Assembly: GCF_006438925.1 (NCBI RefSeq)
Contig: NZ_RCZA01000008.1
Span: 63,126-127,125, forward strand
DNA from: Pseudomonas mandelii
GTDB taxonomy: Bacteria; Pseudomonadota; Gammaproteobacteria; Pseudomonadales; Pseudomonadaceae
Length of the DNA: 64,000 nucleotides
Direction: 5' to 3'
This document shows positions 23,189 through 32,855 of this stretch, piece by piece. The translations under genes and the position numbers were made by a program. Each line of letters begins with the position of its first letter. The first letter of the stretch is position 1. The notes under the pieces were generated by a model that was not told the origin of the DNA, made no database searches, and saw only the letters and a list, made by a program, of their open reading frames with translations.

Positions 23189-23265
23189 TGGTGCACCAGG
23201 CGGGATTCGAACCCACGACCACTGCCTTCGGAGGGCAGTACTCTATCCAGCTGAGCTACTGGTGC
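23189..23265 (-). tRNA. tRNA-Arg(CCG)
   Basis: A 77-base tRNA with encoded CCA. The acceptor is GCACCAG...CTGGTGC, the D-arm is AGCTCAGCTGGATAGAG, the anticodon arm is CTGCC-CTCCGAA-GGCAG with anticodon CCG, and the T-arm has GGTTCGAATCC. Its 3' end is the insertion point of the element to the left; the tRNA itself is intact. Confidence 0.97.
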
Positions 23266-23615
23266 AATGCGGGCGCCATGATACTCATATGCACTGCGGG
23301 CGTCCATGCTGCTGAATCGCCTGCGGTTTTCCAAAGCGTAACCTGTGTTTGCTACGTTGATCAGAAAAATTAGGCAAATGCGGCGTTTTCGTTCTTTTTT
23401 TCGAACAGGCTATTGTCCTTTACCCCCTTTGATCCTAGGATTCGTTTGAGATTTCAAACGCTCTTGTCTGGGTGCTGAACCGCACGAGATTCAATCAGTG
23501 CGCTATTTATGTGCTTCAGCCCGGTGAATGATTTCCCTGACGGCAGCCTATAAGGCGCCTTTCTACAATCATAATTCGCTCCGCGCTTGCCGCGGTGCTG
23601 TTAAGGAAAGCCGAC
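23266..23615. other. Intergenic region upstream of gabD
   Basis: No gene is seen. It contains the tRNA promoter on the minus strand and, presumably, the gabD promoter on the plus strand. A short palindromic segment (TTTGAGATTTCAAA, 23446-23459) could be an operator. Confidence 0.4.
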
Positions 23616-25058
23616 ATGCAGCTTAAAGACACCCAGTTGTTCCGCCAGCAAGCCTTTATCGATGGCGCTTGGGTTGATGCGGACAATGGTCAGACGATCA
23701 AGGTCAACAACCCGGCAACGGGCGAAATTCTGGGCACCGTGCCGAAAATGGGCGCTGCCGAAACCCGCCGTGCGATCGAAGCCGCTGACAAAGCGCTGCC
23801 GGCCTGGCGTGCACTGACCGCCAAGGACCGGGCCAACAAGCTGCGTCGCTGGTTCGAACTGATCATCGAGAACCAGGACGACCTGGCTCGCCTGATGACC
23901 CTGGAACAAGGCAAGCCATTGGCCGAAGCCAAGGGCGAAATCGTTTACGCCGCTTCCTTTATCGAGTGGTTCGCCGAAGAAGCCAAGCGCGTCTACGGTG
24001 ACGTGATTCCAGGTCACCAGCCAGACAAGCGCCTGATCGTGATCAAGCAGCCAATCGGCGTGACCGCTGCAATCACCCCGTGGAACTTCCCGGCCGCGAT
24101 GATCACCCGCAAGGCTGGTCCAGCATTGGCCGCCGGTTGCACCATGGTGCTCAAGCCTGCTTCGCAAACTCCGTTTTCCGCATTCGCTTTGGCTGAACTG
24201 GCCCAGCGTGCCGGCATTCCTGCCGGTGTGTTCAGCGTTGTGTCCGGCAGTGCCGGCGACATCGGCAGCGAGCTGACCAGCAACCCGATCGTGCGCAAAC
24301 TGTCCTTCACCGGCTCGACCGAAATTGGTCGTCAGCTGATGGCTGAATGCGCCAAGGACATCAAGAAAGTGTCTCTGGAACTGGGCGGAAACGCGCCGTT
24401 CATCGTGTTCGACGACGCGGACCTGGATAAGGCCGTCGAAGGCGCGATCATTTCCAAGTACCGCAACAACGGCCAGACCTGCGTCTGCGCCAACCGTCTG
24501 TACATTCAGGATTCGGTCTACGACGCGTTCGCCGAGAAGCTGAAAGTGGCCGTGGCCAAACTCAAGATCGGCAACGGTCTGGAAGAAGGCACCACCACTG
24601 GCCCGCTGATCGACGAAAAAGCCGTGGCCAAGGTTCAAGAGCACATTGCTGACGCCATCAGCAAAGGCGCAACTGTTCTGGCAGGTGGCAAGGTCATGGA
24701 AGGCAACTTCTTCGAGCCGACCATCCTGACCAACGTGCCGAAAAACGCTGCCGTGGCCAAGGAAGAAACCTTCGGTCCATTGGCTCCACTGTTCCGCTTC
24801 AAAGACGAAGCCGAAGTGATCGCGATGTCCAACGACACCGAGTTCGGTCTGGCCTCGTACTTCTATGCTCGCGACCTGGGTCGTGTGTTCCGTGTGGCTG
24901 AAGCCCTGGAATACGGCATGGTTGGCGTCAACACCGGGTTGATCTCCAACGAAGTCGCGCCGTTCGGCGGCATCAAGGCGTCGGGTCTGGGCCGTGAAGG
25001 CTCCAAGTACGGCATCGAAGATTACCTGGAAATCAAATACCTCTGCCTGGGCATCTAA
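23616..25058 (+). CDS. gabD: Succinate-semialdehyde dehydrogenase (NADP+)
   Basis: A 480-residue aldehyde dehydrogenase, the normal length for GabD. It oxidises succinate semialdehyde to succinate in GABA catabolism. Visible motifs are the cofactor segment ITPWNFPAAM, LSFTGSTEIG, the catalytic Glu in LELGGNAPF and the catalytic Cys in NNGQTCVCANR. I start at ATG 23616 behind AAGGAAA; an upstream in-frame start at 23595 lacks a ribosome site. gabT follows after 183 bp on the same strand. Confidence 0.96.
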   Translation: MQLKDTQLFRQQAFIDGAWVDADNGQTIKVNNPATGEILGTVPKMGAAETRRAIEAADKALPAWRALTAKDRANKLRRWFELIIENQDDLARLMTLEQGKPLAEAKGEIVYAASFIEWFAEEAKRVYGDVIPGHQPDKRLIVIKQPIGVTAAITPWNFPAAMITRKAGPALAAGCTMVLKPASQTPFSAFALAELAQRAGIPAGVFSVVSGSAGDIGSELTSNPIVRKLSFTGSTEIGRQLMAECAKDIKKVSLELGGNAPFIVFDDADLDKAVEGAIISKYRNNGQTCVCANRLYIQDSVYDAFAEKLKVAVAKLKIGNGLEEGTTTGPLIDEKAVAKVQEHIADAISKGATVLAGGKVMEGNFFEPTILTNVPKNAAVAKEETFGPLAPLFRFKDEAEVIAMSNDTEFGLASYFYARDLGRVFRVAEALEYGMVGVNTGLISNEVAPFGGIKASGLGREGSKYGIEDYLEIKYLCLGI

Positions 25059-25241
25059 GCCCGGCTAGGCATTGCTTCAAGCGGAAAGGGCACGAGAGCG
25101 CTGTCCCTTTCTGCGCTTCAAACGGAATTTTCTCTGTGGTCGGGAAAGCTGTGGCAGTCGATCATCGCATGCTGCCGTAGTTGCCTCCCCGCCGCATTTT
25201 CCTTGAACCACGCCGCCCGATGAGCGGTGAATGAGGACTAT

Positions 25242-26519
25242 ATGAGCAAGACTAACGCATCCCTGATGAAACGCCGCGAAGCCGCTGTACCACGCGGTGT
25301 TGGCCAGATTCACCCGATCTTCGCCGAGTCCGCGAAGAACGCCACCGTGACCGACGTTGAAGGTCGCGAGTTCATCGACTTCGCCGGCGGTATCGCCGTA
25401 CTGAACACCGGTCACCTGCACCCGAAAATCATCGCCGCCGTGACCGCGCAGCTGAACAAGCTGACTCACACGTGCTTCCAGGTACTGGCTTACGAACCGT
25501 ACGTAGAGCTGTGCGAAAAAATCAACGCCAAGGTGCCAGGTGATTTCGCCAAGAAAACCCTGCTGGTGACCACCGGTTCCGAAGCGGTAGAAAACGCCGT
25601 GAAAATCGCCCGTGCCGCCACTGGCCGTGCCGGCGTGATTGCCTTCACCGGCGCTTACCACGGCCGCACCATGATGACCCTGGGCCTGACCGGTAAAGTC
25701 GTGCCTTACTCGGCCGGCATGGGCCTGATGCCAGGCGGCATTTTCCGCGCGCTGTACCCGAACGAACTGCACGGTGTGAGCATCGACGATTCGATCGCCA
25801 GCATCGAACGCATCTTCAAGAACGACGCCGAGCCGCGTGACATCGCTGCCATCATCATCGAGCCGGTTCAGGGCGAAGGTGGTTTCTACGTCGCGCCTAA
25901 AGAGTTCATGAAGCGTCTGCGCGCGCTGTGCGACCAGCACGGCATCCTGCTGATCGCTGACGAAGTACAAACCGGCGCTGGTCGTACCGGTACTTTCTTC
26001 GCCATGGAACAGATGGGCGTTGCTGCCGACCTGACCACCTTCGCCAAATCCATCGCTGGCGGCTTCCCGTTGGCCGGTGTGTGCGGCAAGGCCGAATACA
26101 TGGACGCCATTGCTCCAGGCGGCTTGGGCGGCACCTACGCCGGTAGCCCGATCGCTTGCGCCGCAGCACTGGCCGTGATGGAAGTGTTCGAAGAAGAGCA
26201 CCTGCTGGACCGCTGCAAGGCTGTCGGCGAGCGTCTGGTCACTGGCCTGAAAGCCATCCAGGCCAAGTACCCGGTGATCGGCGAAGTCCGTGCCCTGGGC
26301 GCGATGATCGCGGTCGAGCTGTTCGTTGATGGCGACAGCCACAAGCCGAACGCTCCAGCGGTAGCCGCCGTTGTGGCCAAGGCGCGCGACAAAGGTCTGA
26401 TCCTGCTGTCCTGCGGCACTTACGGCAACGTTCTGCGCGTCCTGGTACCACTGACTTCCCCGGATGAGCAACTGGACAAAGGTCTGGCGATCATCGAAGA
26501 GTGCTTCTCTGAGCTTTGA
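25242..26519 (+). CDS. gabT: 4-aminobutyrate aminotransferase
   Basis: A 425-residue class III PLP aminotransferase. It transfers the amino group of GABA to 2-oxoglutarate, giving succinate semialdehyde for GabD. Visible motifs are TTGSEAVENAVKIAR, the YHGRT segment, LIADEVQTGAGRTG with the PLP-contacting Asp, and the PLP lysine in TFAKSIAGGFP. ATG 25242 is preceded by GAGGA. A strong terminator follows at 26556. Confidence 0.96.
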   Translation: MSKTNASLMKRREAAVPRGVGQIHPIFAESAKNATVTDVEGREFIDFAGGIAVLNTGHLHPKIIAAVTAQLNKLTHTCFQVLAYEPYVELCEKINAKVPGDFAKKTLLVTTGSEAVENAVKIARAATGRAGVIAFTGAYHGRTMMTLGLTGKVVPYSAGMGLMPGGIFRALYPNELHGVSIDDSIASIERIFKNDAEPRDIAAIIIEPVQGEGGFYVAPKEFMKRLRALCDQHGILLIADEVQTGAGRTGTFFAMEQMGVAADLTTFAKSIAGGFPLAGVCGKAEYMDAIAPGGLGGTYAGSPIACAAALAVMEVFEEEHLLDRCKAVGERLVTGLKAIQAKYPVIGEVRALGAMIAVELFVDGDSHKPNAPAVAAVVAKARDKGLILLSCGTYGNVLRVLVPLTSPDEQLDKGLAIIEECFSEL

Positions 26520-26555
26520 TTTAAAGTGCTCCGATGAATGTGTGAACTGATCAAC

Positions 26556-26583
26556 AAAAAAACCCGCTTCGGCGGGTTTTTTT
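26556..26583 (+). terminator. Terminator after gabT
   Basis: AAAAACCCGC-TTCG-GCGGGTTTTTTT, a classic hairpin with a UUCG loop and a T tract. Confidence 0.92.
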
Positions 26584-26669
26584 GTGTCCCTGGAACCCAT
26601 CGATGGCAAATGCGCTGTATCGAATGGCCAGCATTGACTAAGGTGCAAGCACTACTCTGGAGTGTGTAA

Positions 26670-27884
26670 ATGACTGCTGTGGTGTTACCCGCTGCGCCGC
26701 GTGTGCTGATTGCCGAGGCCGACCCCTGGTCCCGTGACCTGCTCAAGCAGGTGTTGTTGAATGTGCGCTGCGACGCACGGCTGGATCTGTGTGCCAATGG
26801 TCAGGCAGCGTTGCACCTGTTGGCGGAAAATCCTTACGACCTGGTGATCGTCGACTGGGAGTTGCCCGGCGTCGATGGTTTGAATGTCTTGCGCAATGTC
26901 CGCCAACGCAAACGGAATCCACCGCTGCCGTTCATTCTGATGGGCAGCCGCAACGACAGCGCCAGTGTGCGCGAAGTCTTGCCCCTGGCGCCTGCGGCGT
27001 ACCTGACCAAACCCCTGAACATGGAAAGCCTGACCCTGCGTCTGCAGGATCTGCTGCTCAATGCCGGTGAGGAAGTGTCTTGCGAGGTGCCTTCATTGGC
27101 GCCGGGCATGACCTTGTCGGCGTACCTGGAGCGTCGTCGTGAGTTTGCTGATGGCGCGCCTTTGATGACCGACGTGCAGTTGGCGGTCAAACGCAGCCTC
27201 AATCCCAACGGCCTCGATTTGACAGTGCTGGAAGACGAGATCCGCACCGATCCGCAGGTGACCGCCGTGCTGATCGCCGCTGCCAATAGCGCGGCCCAGC
27301 ACCATGGCGCTGCCGTACAAACCCTGTCCCAGGCGCTGCACCGCCTCGGCACCGGACAAAGCATGAACCTGATTCTGGGGCTGGCCCTCAAGCGCAGTGC
27401 CCGACTCAGCGATCCGTGTCTGGCCGACTATGCCGAGCGCTATTGGGAGCTGTCGCTGCGCACCGCCGAATATGGCCGGACCCTGGCGCGCTTGCTGGAT
27501 CTGGATCAGGAGCGTTGTTATTGCGCCGGTATGCTGCATCGCCTCGGTGACCTTGCGCTGTTGCGGTGTTTGCAGGAATGGAAGCAGGCCGGTGGCGAGC
27601 TGGATGAATGGGAGGAGGTTGGCGAGGCGCTGGCCGAATTCGGCGCGGGTTATGGTTCGGCGCTTCGCACTCGCTGGCGCCTGCCGCTGGAGCTGCGAGA
27701 GCTGATTGCGGCGGTCTACCAGCTCGGTGGTGGGGTTTATTCGCGCGAAGCGCTGGTGATGAACATGGCTGCGCAACTGGCGCGTCTGACCGAGCATGAG
27801 GGCATTGAGGACCTGGCGAAGAGCCGGACGGCGCGGTTGCTCAAGATCGGGTTGCCGGAATTGATGCGTTTGCGCAAGAAATAG
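26670..27884 (+). CDS. Response regulator with HDOD output domain
   Basis: A 404-residue protein. The receiver domain covers about residues 10-130, with phosphoacceptor Asp in LVIVDWELPG and Lys in AYLTKP. An HDOD domain follows from about residue 175, with MLHRLGDLALL. HDOD proteins are signalling outputs related to HD phosphodiesterases but without catalytic metal ligands. ATG 26670 follows GGAG. Nearby genes include c-di-GMP proteins, but no cognate kinase is adjacent. Confidence 0.88.
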   Translation: MTAVVLPAAPRVLIAEADPWSRDLLKQVLLNVRCDARLDLCANGQAALHLLAENPYDLVIVDWELPGVDGLNVLRNVRQRKRNPPLPFILMGSRNDSASVREVLPLAPAAYLTKPLNMESLTLRLQDLLLNAGEEVSCEVPSLAPGMTLSAYLERRREFADGAPLMTDVQLAVKRSLNPNGLDLTVLEDEIRTDPQVTAVLIAAANSAAQHHGAAVQTLSQALHRLGTGQSMNLILGLALKRSARLSDPCLADYAERYWELSLRTAEYGRTLARLLDLDQERCYCAGMLHRLGDLALLRCLQEWKQAGGELDEWEEVGEALAEFGAGYGSALRTRWRLPLELRELIAAVYQLGGGVYSREALVMNMAAQLARLTEHEGIEDLAKSRTARLLKIGLPELMRLRKK

Positions 27885-27902
27885 GCATCACACAATTCCC
27901 CA

Positions 27903-27994
27903 TGTGGGAGCGGGCTTGCTCGCGAAGGCGGACATCCAGTCGACATTGAGTTGCCTGACCCGACGCCTTCGCGAGCAAGCCCGTTCTCACATGG
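27903..27994. repeat. REP pair (GTGGGAGCGGGCTTGCTCGCGAA type)
   Basis: Two inverted copies separated by about 45 bp, between the HDOD gene and the convergent PAS-GGDEF gene. The right-hand copy has TCTCAC instead of TCCCAC. Confidence 0.9.
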
Positions 27995-28011
27995 GGTCTG
28001 TGTTGGACCTG

Positions 28012-29001
28012 TCAGCCGCAGATGATGCGGTTCTTGCCCTGGTGTTTGGCTTTGTACATTGCCGCATCCGCGCGGGCAAACAGGCTGTCGACGCTTTCGT
28101 CCTCGGCGGTGAGGCTGGTCAGGCCCTGGCTGACGGTGATGCCGAACGTCTGGTCGCCATGGCTGAAACTCAATCGCTGAATCTCCCGTTGCAGGCGCTC
28201 GGCCACTTGCATGGCCATGTCTGGCGCACAGCCGGGAAATACCGCTGCGAATTCCTCACCGCCAACTCGCCCGAACACATCGCCGCGACGCAACGCCGCG
28301 CGACCGCTCTCGGCGATTCGTTGCAGCACGTTGTCGCCTTCCTGGTGGCCGTAGGAATCGTTGATCACTTTGAAATCATCGATGTCCAGCAGCAGGAATG
28401 CCAGCGGCGTGCCTTGGTGCCGTGCCTGTTGGAATTCACGGTGGGCGCATTCGAAGAAGTGTCGGCGGTTGCTGCTCTGGGTCAGCACGTCGGTGGTGGC
28501 CAAGCGTTGCAGCTCGGTTTCCATCTGCTTTTTGTCAGTAATGTCTTCGGCAATGCCAACGATGATCACCGGTTGCCCCGGCTCGGCCTGACGGTTGATG
28601 AAGCACTTGTCACTGAGCCAGCGAACCTGGCCGTCGGCGGCAATGATTCGGTATTCGCGGTCTTCAACGGCACCTTTCACCAGTACTTCGGCCAGGCTGC
28701 GTTCGGCATAGTCCAGATCGTCGGGGTAAATGCTGTCGCGCCAATGGTTGTAGTCGGACAGTAACAAGCCTGCAGAGCGGCCGAAAATCCGTTCATACGC
28801 AGGGCTGACATAGAGCACCCGACGGGATTCCCAGTCGAAGGCCCAAAGCACCGCGTTGACGCTCACCAGCAGAGCGCTGAACAGCTGCTCGCGTTCACTC
28901 AGGCGCGCCACTTCGCCTTGTGCATGCATTAGCGCCAGCAGCGTTTGCGCGGCCTCGGGCCACAGCGGGAGGGATGAGTCTTGTAGGCTTTTATTGACCA
29001 T
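28012..29001 (-). CDS. PAS-GGDEF diguanylate cyclase
   Basis: A 329-residue cytoplasmic protein. A PAS fold with PAC motif covers about residues 40-165 (VLYVSPAYERIFG, EYRIIAADG, GIAEDITDKK). A GGDEF domain covers about 175-327 with an intact active site RVGGEEF and the LLLDIDDFKVIND metal site. It makes c-di-GMP from two GTP. I favour ATG 29001; a GTG two codons upstream is also possible. It is the likely counterpart of P. aeruginosa PA0290 by context, next to the desaturase. Confidence 0.9.
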   Translation of the reverse strand: MVNKSLQDSSLPLWPEAAQTLLALMHAQGEVARLSEREQLFSALLVSVNAVLWAFDWESRRVLYVSPAYERIFGRSAGLLLSDYNHWRDSIYPDDLDYAERSLAEVLVKGAVEDREYRIIAADGQVRWLSDKCFINRQAEPGQPVIIVGIAEDITDKKQMETELQRLATTDVLTQSSNRRHFFECAHREFQQARHQGTPLAFLLLDIDDFKVINDSYGHQEGDNVLQRIAESGRAALRRGDVFGRVGGEEFAAVFPGCAPDMAMQVAERLQREIQRLSFSHGDQTFGITVSQGLTSLTAEDESVDSLFARADAAMYKAKHQGKNRIICG

Positions 29002-29152
29002 CGACACAAAATCTCAAAGGGCGTGTGCCGCTCGAGGTTCGAAAGCGGCCAATACCAGAGCCCGCCTGGATGGCGAAGTGTCTTTGAGATAGGGGATTTG
29101 GAGCTTAGTTCCGAAGGGTGCGCCCACGAACGGGGCGCACCGATCAACGGCG

Positions 29153-30337
29153 TCAGACAGCGGCGGGGCGCAGGGAGTAGGTTTTCAACTGATCGGCGAA
29201 GTCGCGCAAGGATTGAATCCCGCTGGCTTCGGCTTCGTGTACCCAATCCTTGATGGCGGCCAGCATGTCGTGACCATTTGAGCTGGTCTTGACCCAGATC
29301 TGCTGCAAGGCCAGGCGTTTCTCGTAAATTACCTTCAGCGCCTGACTGTGCTCGAGCATGGTCTGGATGCGAATGTGGTGTTTGTCATCCAGAAGGCTGG
29401 TTTCCCGCGAGAGCAGGCGCTTGGCGCGGTGGAACTGGTGACGGACCGAGTGATCGACCTTTTCCAGTTCTTGTTTGACCAGCGGTGCGATCACCAATTT
29501 GCGGTACTGGGCCATGATCTGGAAGCGGTTGTTGAGGATCGCCATGGCGGTGTCCATGTCCAGGTTGCCTTTGCCTTCGACCCGATGGGCGATTGGCGCG
29601 ACCCGCTGAACCTTGGCCAGGCGCAGGAAGCTGAAGACCTGGATCCAGGCCCAGCCGAGATCGAATTCCCACTTCTTTACCGACAGTTTTGCCGAATTAG
29701 GGTAGGTGTGATGGTTGTTATGCAGTTCTTCGCCGCCGATCAGGATGCCCCACGGCACCAGATTGGTCGCCGCATCGCGGCATTCGAAGTTGCGGTAGCC
29801 GATGGCATGGCCCAGGCCATTGACCACGCCGGCGGCCCAGACCGGGATCCACATCATCTGGATCGCCCAGATGGTGATGCCGATGGTGCCGAACAGCAGC
29901 AGGTCGATGACGCCCATGATCGCCACGCCCAGCAGCGGAAAACGGCTGTACAGGTTGCGTTCGATCCAGTCGTCTGGGCAGTTCTTGCCGTAGATGCGCA
30001 GGGTCTCGGGGTTTTCCGCCTCGGCACGGTACAGCTCGGCGCCTTTGCGCAGAACGGTGGACAGGCCCTTGATGACCGGGCTGTGCGGGTCATCGACGGT
30101 TTCGCATTTGGCGTGGTGCTTGCGGTGGATAGCGGTCCACTCGCGGGTGTTCTGTGCCGTGGTCAGCCACAGCCAGAAGCGGAAGAAATGTTTCAGGCCA
30201 GCATTGAGCTCAAGCGAGCGATGGGCTGAATAACGATGCAGATAGACCGTGACGCCGATGATCGTCACGTGGGTCATCAGCAGGGTGACTGCCACCAGTG
30301 ACCAGGGCGACAAGCCGAGAAAACCTTCGTACCACAT
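29153..30337 (-). CDS. desA: Delta-9 acyl-lipid/acyl-CoA desaturase
   Basis: A 394-residue integral membrane di-iron desaturase with several hydrophobic segments and three histidine boxes: HRYSAHRSL, HRKHH and HNNHH. It introduces a double bond at position 9 of fatty acyl chains to adjust membrane fluidity. The neighbours (GGDEF protein on one side, PAS-GGDEF-EAL protein on the other) match the P. aeruginosa PA0285-PA0290 region, where PA0286 is DesA. It is divergent from the PAS-GGDEF-EAL gene. Confidence 0.88.
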   Translation of the reverse strand: MWYEGFLGLSPWSLVAVTLLMTHVTIIGVTVYLHRYSAHRSLELNAGLKHFFRFWLWLTTAQNTREWTAIHRKHHAKCETVDDPHSPVIKGLSTVLRKGAELYRAEAENPETLRIYGKNCPDDWIERNLYSRFPLLGVAIMGVIDLLLFGTIGITIWAIQMMWIPVWAAGVVNGLGHAIGYRNFECRDAATNLVPWGILIGGEELHNNHHTYPNSAKLSVKKWEFDLGWAWIQVFSFLRLAKVQRVAPIAHRVEGKGNLDMDTAMAILNNRFQIMAQYRKLVIAPLVKQELEKVDHSVRHQFHRAKRLLSRETSLLDDKHHIRIQTMLEHSQALKVIYEKRLALQQIWVKTSSNGHDMLAAIKDWVHEAEASGIQSLRDFADQLKTYSLRPAAV

Positions 30338-30472
30338 AGGCTATTGGGCCCTCGATAAAGAAAAAAACAGCCGTTGCATTATCACTTAGCCCACAGATAA
30401 AACCAGTCGCCCTTTCAGATAAGAGTGGCCGGATGTTTCTTTAAACTATAGTTCCATCCTTTTTGAAGGGAC

Positions 30473-32404
30473 ATGGATAGCCGAATGTCTGCCACCTATC
30501 GCGATGCTTTGCGTGCTGCACTGCTTTACCTTCTGGTTTCTATAGGTTGGCTGCTGTTCAGCGGTTATTTATTGAACAGTTTCTTCGATAGCTCTGCTGA
30601 GCTAATACGATGGCAACTGATCAACGGTTATGCCTGGGTGGTATTCAGTGCCGGTCTGATTTTCCTCGCCCGGGCGCGATTGTTCCGTTGTTTGGGGATC
30701 GGCGCAAAATTGCGTGAGCGCACTGAAGATCGCGAGCGTTTGCGTCAGGCGGCCGCGGTGTTCGATTGCACGCGTGAAGGGGTGCTGGTCACCGACAACA
30801 AAGGGTTGATCGTCCATGTAAACCGGGCCTTCATGGCAATCACCGGCTATCAGAGCGAGGAGGTGCTCGGCCAGCGCCCCAGTCTGTTCAAGTCCGGTCA
30901 TCATCCGCCGGCTTTCTACCAGGCGATGTTCGCGACACTCAACAGCACCGGCGAGTGGAGCGGGGAAATCTGGAACCGCCGCAAAAGCGGCGAGATCTAC
31001 CCGCAATGGCAGACCATCCGCGTCATTGACGACGAGAGGGGGCGGCGCAGCCATTACGTGGCAGTGTTTTCCGACATCAGCGCAATCAAAAACTCCGAGC
31101 ATGAACTGACGCGTCTGGCTCATTACGATCCGCTGACCGATCTGCCCAACCGCTTGCTGTTCACCGACCGCACCGGGCAGGCCCTGGCTTCGGCGCAGAT
31201 CCACAAGCGCGGCTGCGCGTTACTGTTGATCGATCTCGATCACTTCAAGATGATCAACGACAGCCTCGGGCATAGCATTGGGGACCAGTTGCTCAAGGGC
31301 GTGGCCGAGCGTTTGAAAGCGATGGTCGGTCCGGGAATCACCCTGGCGCGCCTGGGTGGTGACGAGTTCGCCGTGCTGGCTGAAAGCTGTCCGCAAATGG
31401 TGCACGCGGCGGCGCTGGCTCAGCGGATCATCGATGGCCTCAAAGAGCCGTTCCAGATCGACGGGCATCGGTTGTTCGTCAATATCAGCGTCGGCATCAG
31501 CCTGTTCCCTGGCGATGCCTTGAGCGCGGAGCAGTTGTTGCGCAATTCCGACTCGGCGCTGTTCAAGGCCAAGAGCGCCGGGCGTAACGGCTACGCCCTC
31601 TATACCGAAGAATTGACCGTCCATGCCCAGCAACGGGTCGAGACTGCATTCGAATTGCGCCGTGCGCTGGAGCAGCAGGAGTTGCGGGTTTATTACCAGC
31701 CGGTTCACGACCTCAAGACCAGCCGCCTGATCGGCGTCGAGGCATTGGTGCGCTGGGAGCATCCACAGCGAGGGTTGGTGTCGCCGGCAGAATTCATTCC
31801 CATTGCCGAGCGCACCGGTCTGATCGCCGAAATTGATGCCTGGGTGATGCGCCAGGCCTGTGAGCAGATGTGCCAGTGGCAGCAGGCCGGGGTGGTGTTG
31901 TCGTTTGTCGCGGTGAATGTTTCTTCTCGATTGTTCGCCCGCCGCGAGCTGTTTGGGCAGGTGGCGAAGGTGCTGAACGAAACCGGGCTGGATCCTGCCT
32001 GTCTGGAGCTGGAAGTTACCGAGAGCGCTGTGATGGATGACCCGGAAGTCGCGCTGGAGCAGATGCACAGGTTGCGTGAATTAGGCGTTCGGCTGGCCAT
32101 CGATGACTTCGGTACAGGCTATTCGTCGTTGCTGCGCCTCAAGCGAATGCCGGTACAGAAACTCAAGATCGATCAGGGCTTCGTTGCCGGGTTGCCGTGG
32201 GATGAGGATGACGCGGCGATTGTGCGGGTGATCATTGCGCTGGCCCAGAGCATGGGGATGCAGGTTCACGCCGAGGGGATCGAGCAGGTCGAGCAGGCGA
32301 GTTTCCTGCTCGAACACGGCTGCGATCTGGGGCAGGGGTACTGGTTTGGACGGCCGGTGCAGGCACTGCAGTTGGATTGGGCCAAAGCGCCAGAAATTCT
32401 ATGA
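30473..32404 (+). CDS. Membrane PAS-GGDEF-EAL c-di-GMP protein (PipA-like)
   Basis: A 643-residue protein. Two transmembrane helices (about residues 13-34 and 49-66) are followed by a PAS domain (about 90-205), a GGDEF domain with intact RLGGDEF, and an EAL domain with intact VEALVRWEHP and DDFGTGYSSL. It can in principle both make and break c-di-GMP. Gene order points to P. aeruginosa PA0285 (PipA, a phosphodiesterase). ATG 30473 is preceded by GAAGGG. Which activity dominates cannot be told from sequence. Confidence 0.9.
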   Translation: MDSRMSATYRDALRAALLYLLVSIGWLLFSGYLLNSFFDSSAELIRWQLINGYAWVVFSAGLIFLARARLFRCLGIGAKLRERTEDRERLRQAAAVFDCTREGVLVTDNKGLIVHVNRAFMAITGYQSEEVLGQRPSLFKSGHHPPAFYQAMFATLNSTGEWSGEIWNRRKSGEIYPQWQTIRVIDDERGRRSHYVAVFSDISAIKNSEHELTRLAHYDPLTDLPNRLLFTDRTGQALASAQIHKRGCALLLIDLDHFKMINDSLGHSIGDQLLKGVAERLKAMVGPGITLARLGGDEFAVLAESCPQMVHAAALAQRIIDGLKEPFQIDGHRLFVNISVGISLFPGDALSAEQLLRNSDSALFKAKSAGRNGYALYTEELTVHAQQRVETAFELRRALEQQELRVYYQPVHDLKTSRLIGVEALVRWEHPQRGLVSPAEFIPIAERTGLIAEIDAWVMRQACEQMCQWQQAGVVLSFVAVNVSSRLFARRELFGQVAKVLNETGLDPACLELEVTESAVMDDPEVALEQMHRLRELGVRLAIDDFGTGYSSLLRLKRMPVQKLKIDQGFVAGLPWDEDDAAIVRVIIALAQSMGMQVHAEGIEQVEQASFLLEHGCDLGQGYWFGRPVQALQLDWAKAPEIL

Positions 32405-32408
32405 AAGC

Positions 32409-32486
32409 AAAAAGATCGCAGCCTTCGGCAGCTCCTACATGGGGATGCGTACCCCTGTAGGAGCTGCCGAAGGCTGCGATCTTTTG
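32409..32486. repeat. REP-like inverted pair (GATCGCAGCC...GGCAGCTCCTAC type)
   Basis: Two long complementary arms (AAAAGATCGCAGCCTTCGGC and its complement) flank a short spacer right after the stop of the EAL gene. It could also act as a transcription attenuator. Confidence 0.88.
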
Positions 32487-32666
32487 ATCTTTTGATCTTT
32501 GGGCCAATAACCCTCCGCAAACCCTTGTCCCGTCAGATAATCTAATTTGGTTATATAAACATTCTTAAATAGTCTTTTTAAGAATAACCACGCCTATCTA
32601 CTATTGCCCTCACGCCGCAAGCAGTCTCGCCACTGCCAGGCAACCTCTAGTTGAAGGAGCAGCACC

Positions 32667-32849
32667 ATGAGCGCATCCCTGCGTAGCGTTGACGGCCAGG
32701 ACGAAGCAACCATTTTGCGTGAGATCCAGAGCGCCTTGCGCGATCTGCGTTTTGGCGCAGTGGAAATCACCGTGCACAACGCCCAGGTGGTCCAGATCGA
32801 ACGCAAAGAGAAATTCCGGTTGCAGAACCCAAGCAACAAACCGAGCTGA
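32667..32849 (+). CDS. oscA: Sulfur-starvation response protein OscA
   Basis: A 60-residue protein (MSASLRSVDGQDEATILREI...) with the helix plus beta pattern of OscA (DUF2292). In Pseudomonas it lies upstream of sbp and is needed for growth under sulfur limitation or chromate stress. ATG 32667 follows GAAGGAG. A REP pair separates it from sbp. Confidence 0.9.
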   Translation: MSASLRSVDGQDEATILREIQSALRDLRFGAVEITVHNAQVVQIERKEKFRLQNPSNKPS

Positions 32850-32855
32850 AACAAA

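Larger units (their letters stand above)
5512..23191. mobile_element. P4-like integrative element at tRNA-Arg(CCG), about 17.7 kb
   Basis: Bounded on the right by the 3' end of tRNA-Arg(CCG) and on the left by its degenerate copy at 5512. The integrase lies next to the tRNA. An identical 22-bp segment with two GCATACACG sites occurs near both ends (5587-5608 and 23055-23076). The backbone (integrase, AlpA, C4-type RNA, primase-helicase) follows P4-family logic. The cargo includes a C5 methyltransferase, a GHKL ATPase and a partner protein. No virion, packaging or conjugation genes are recognisable, so it is either a satellite relying on a helper or a replicating island. Confidence 0.65.

Noticed and set aside
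25077-26648. A 523-codon frame antisense to gabT
   Set aside because: Composition is that of a mirror frame of a high-GC gene; gabT is unambiguous.
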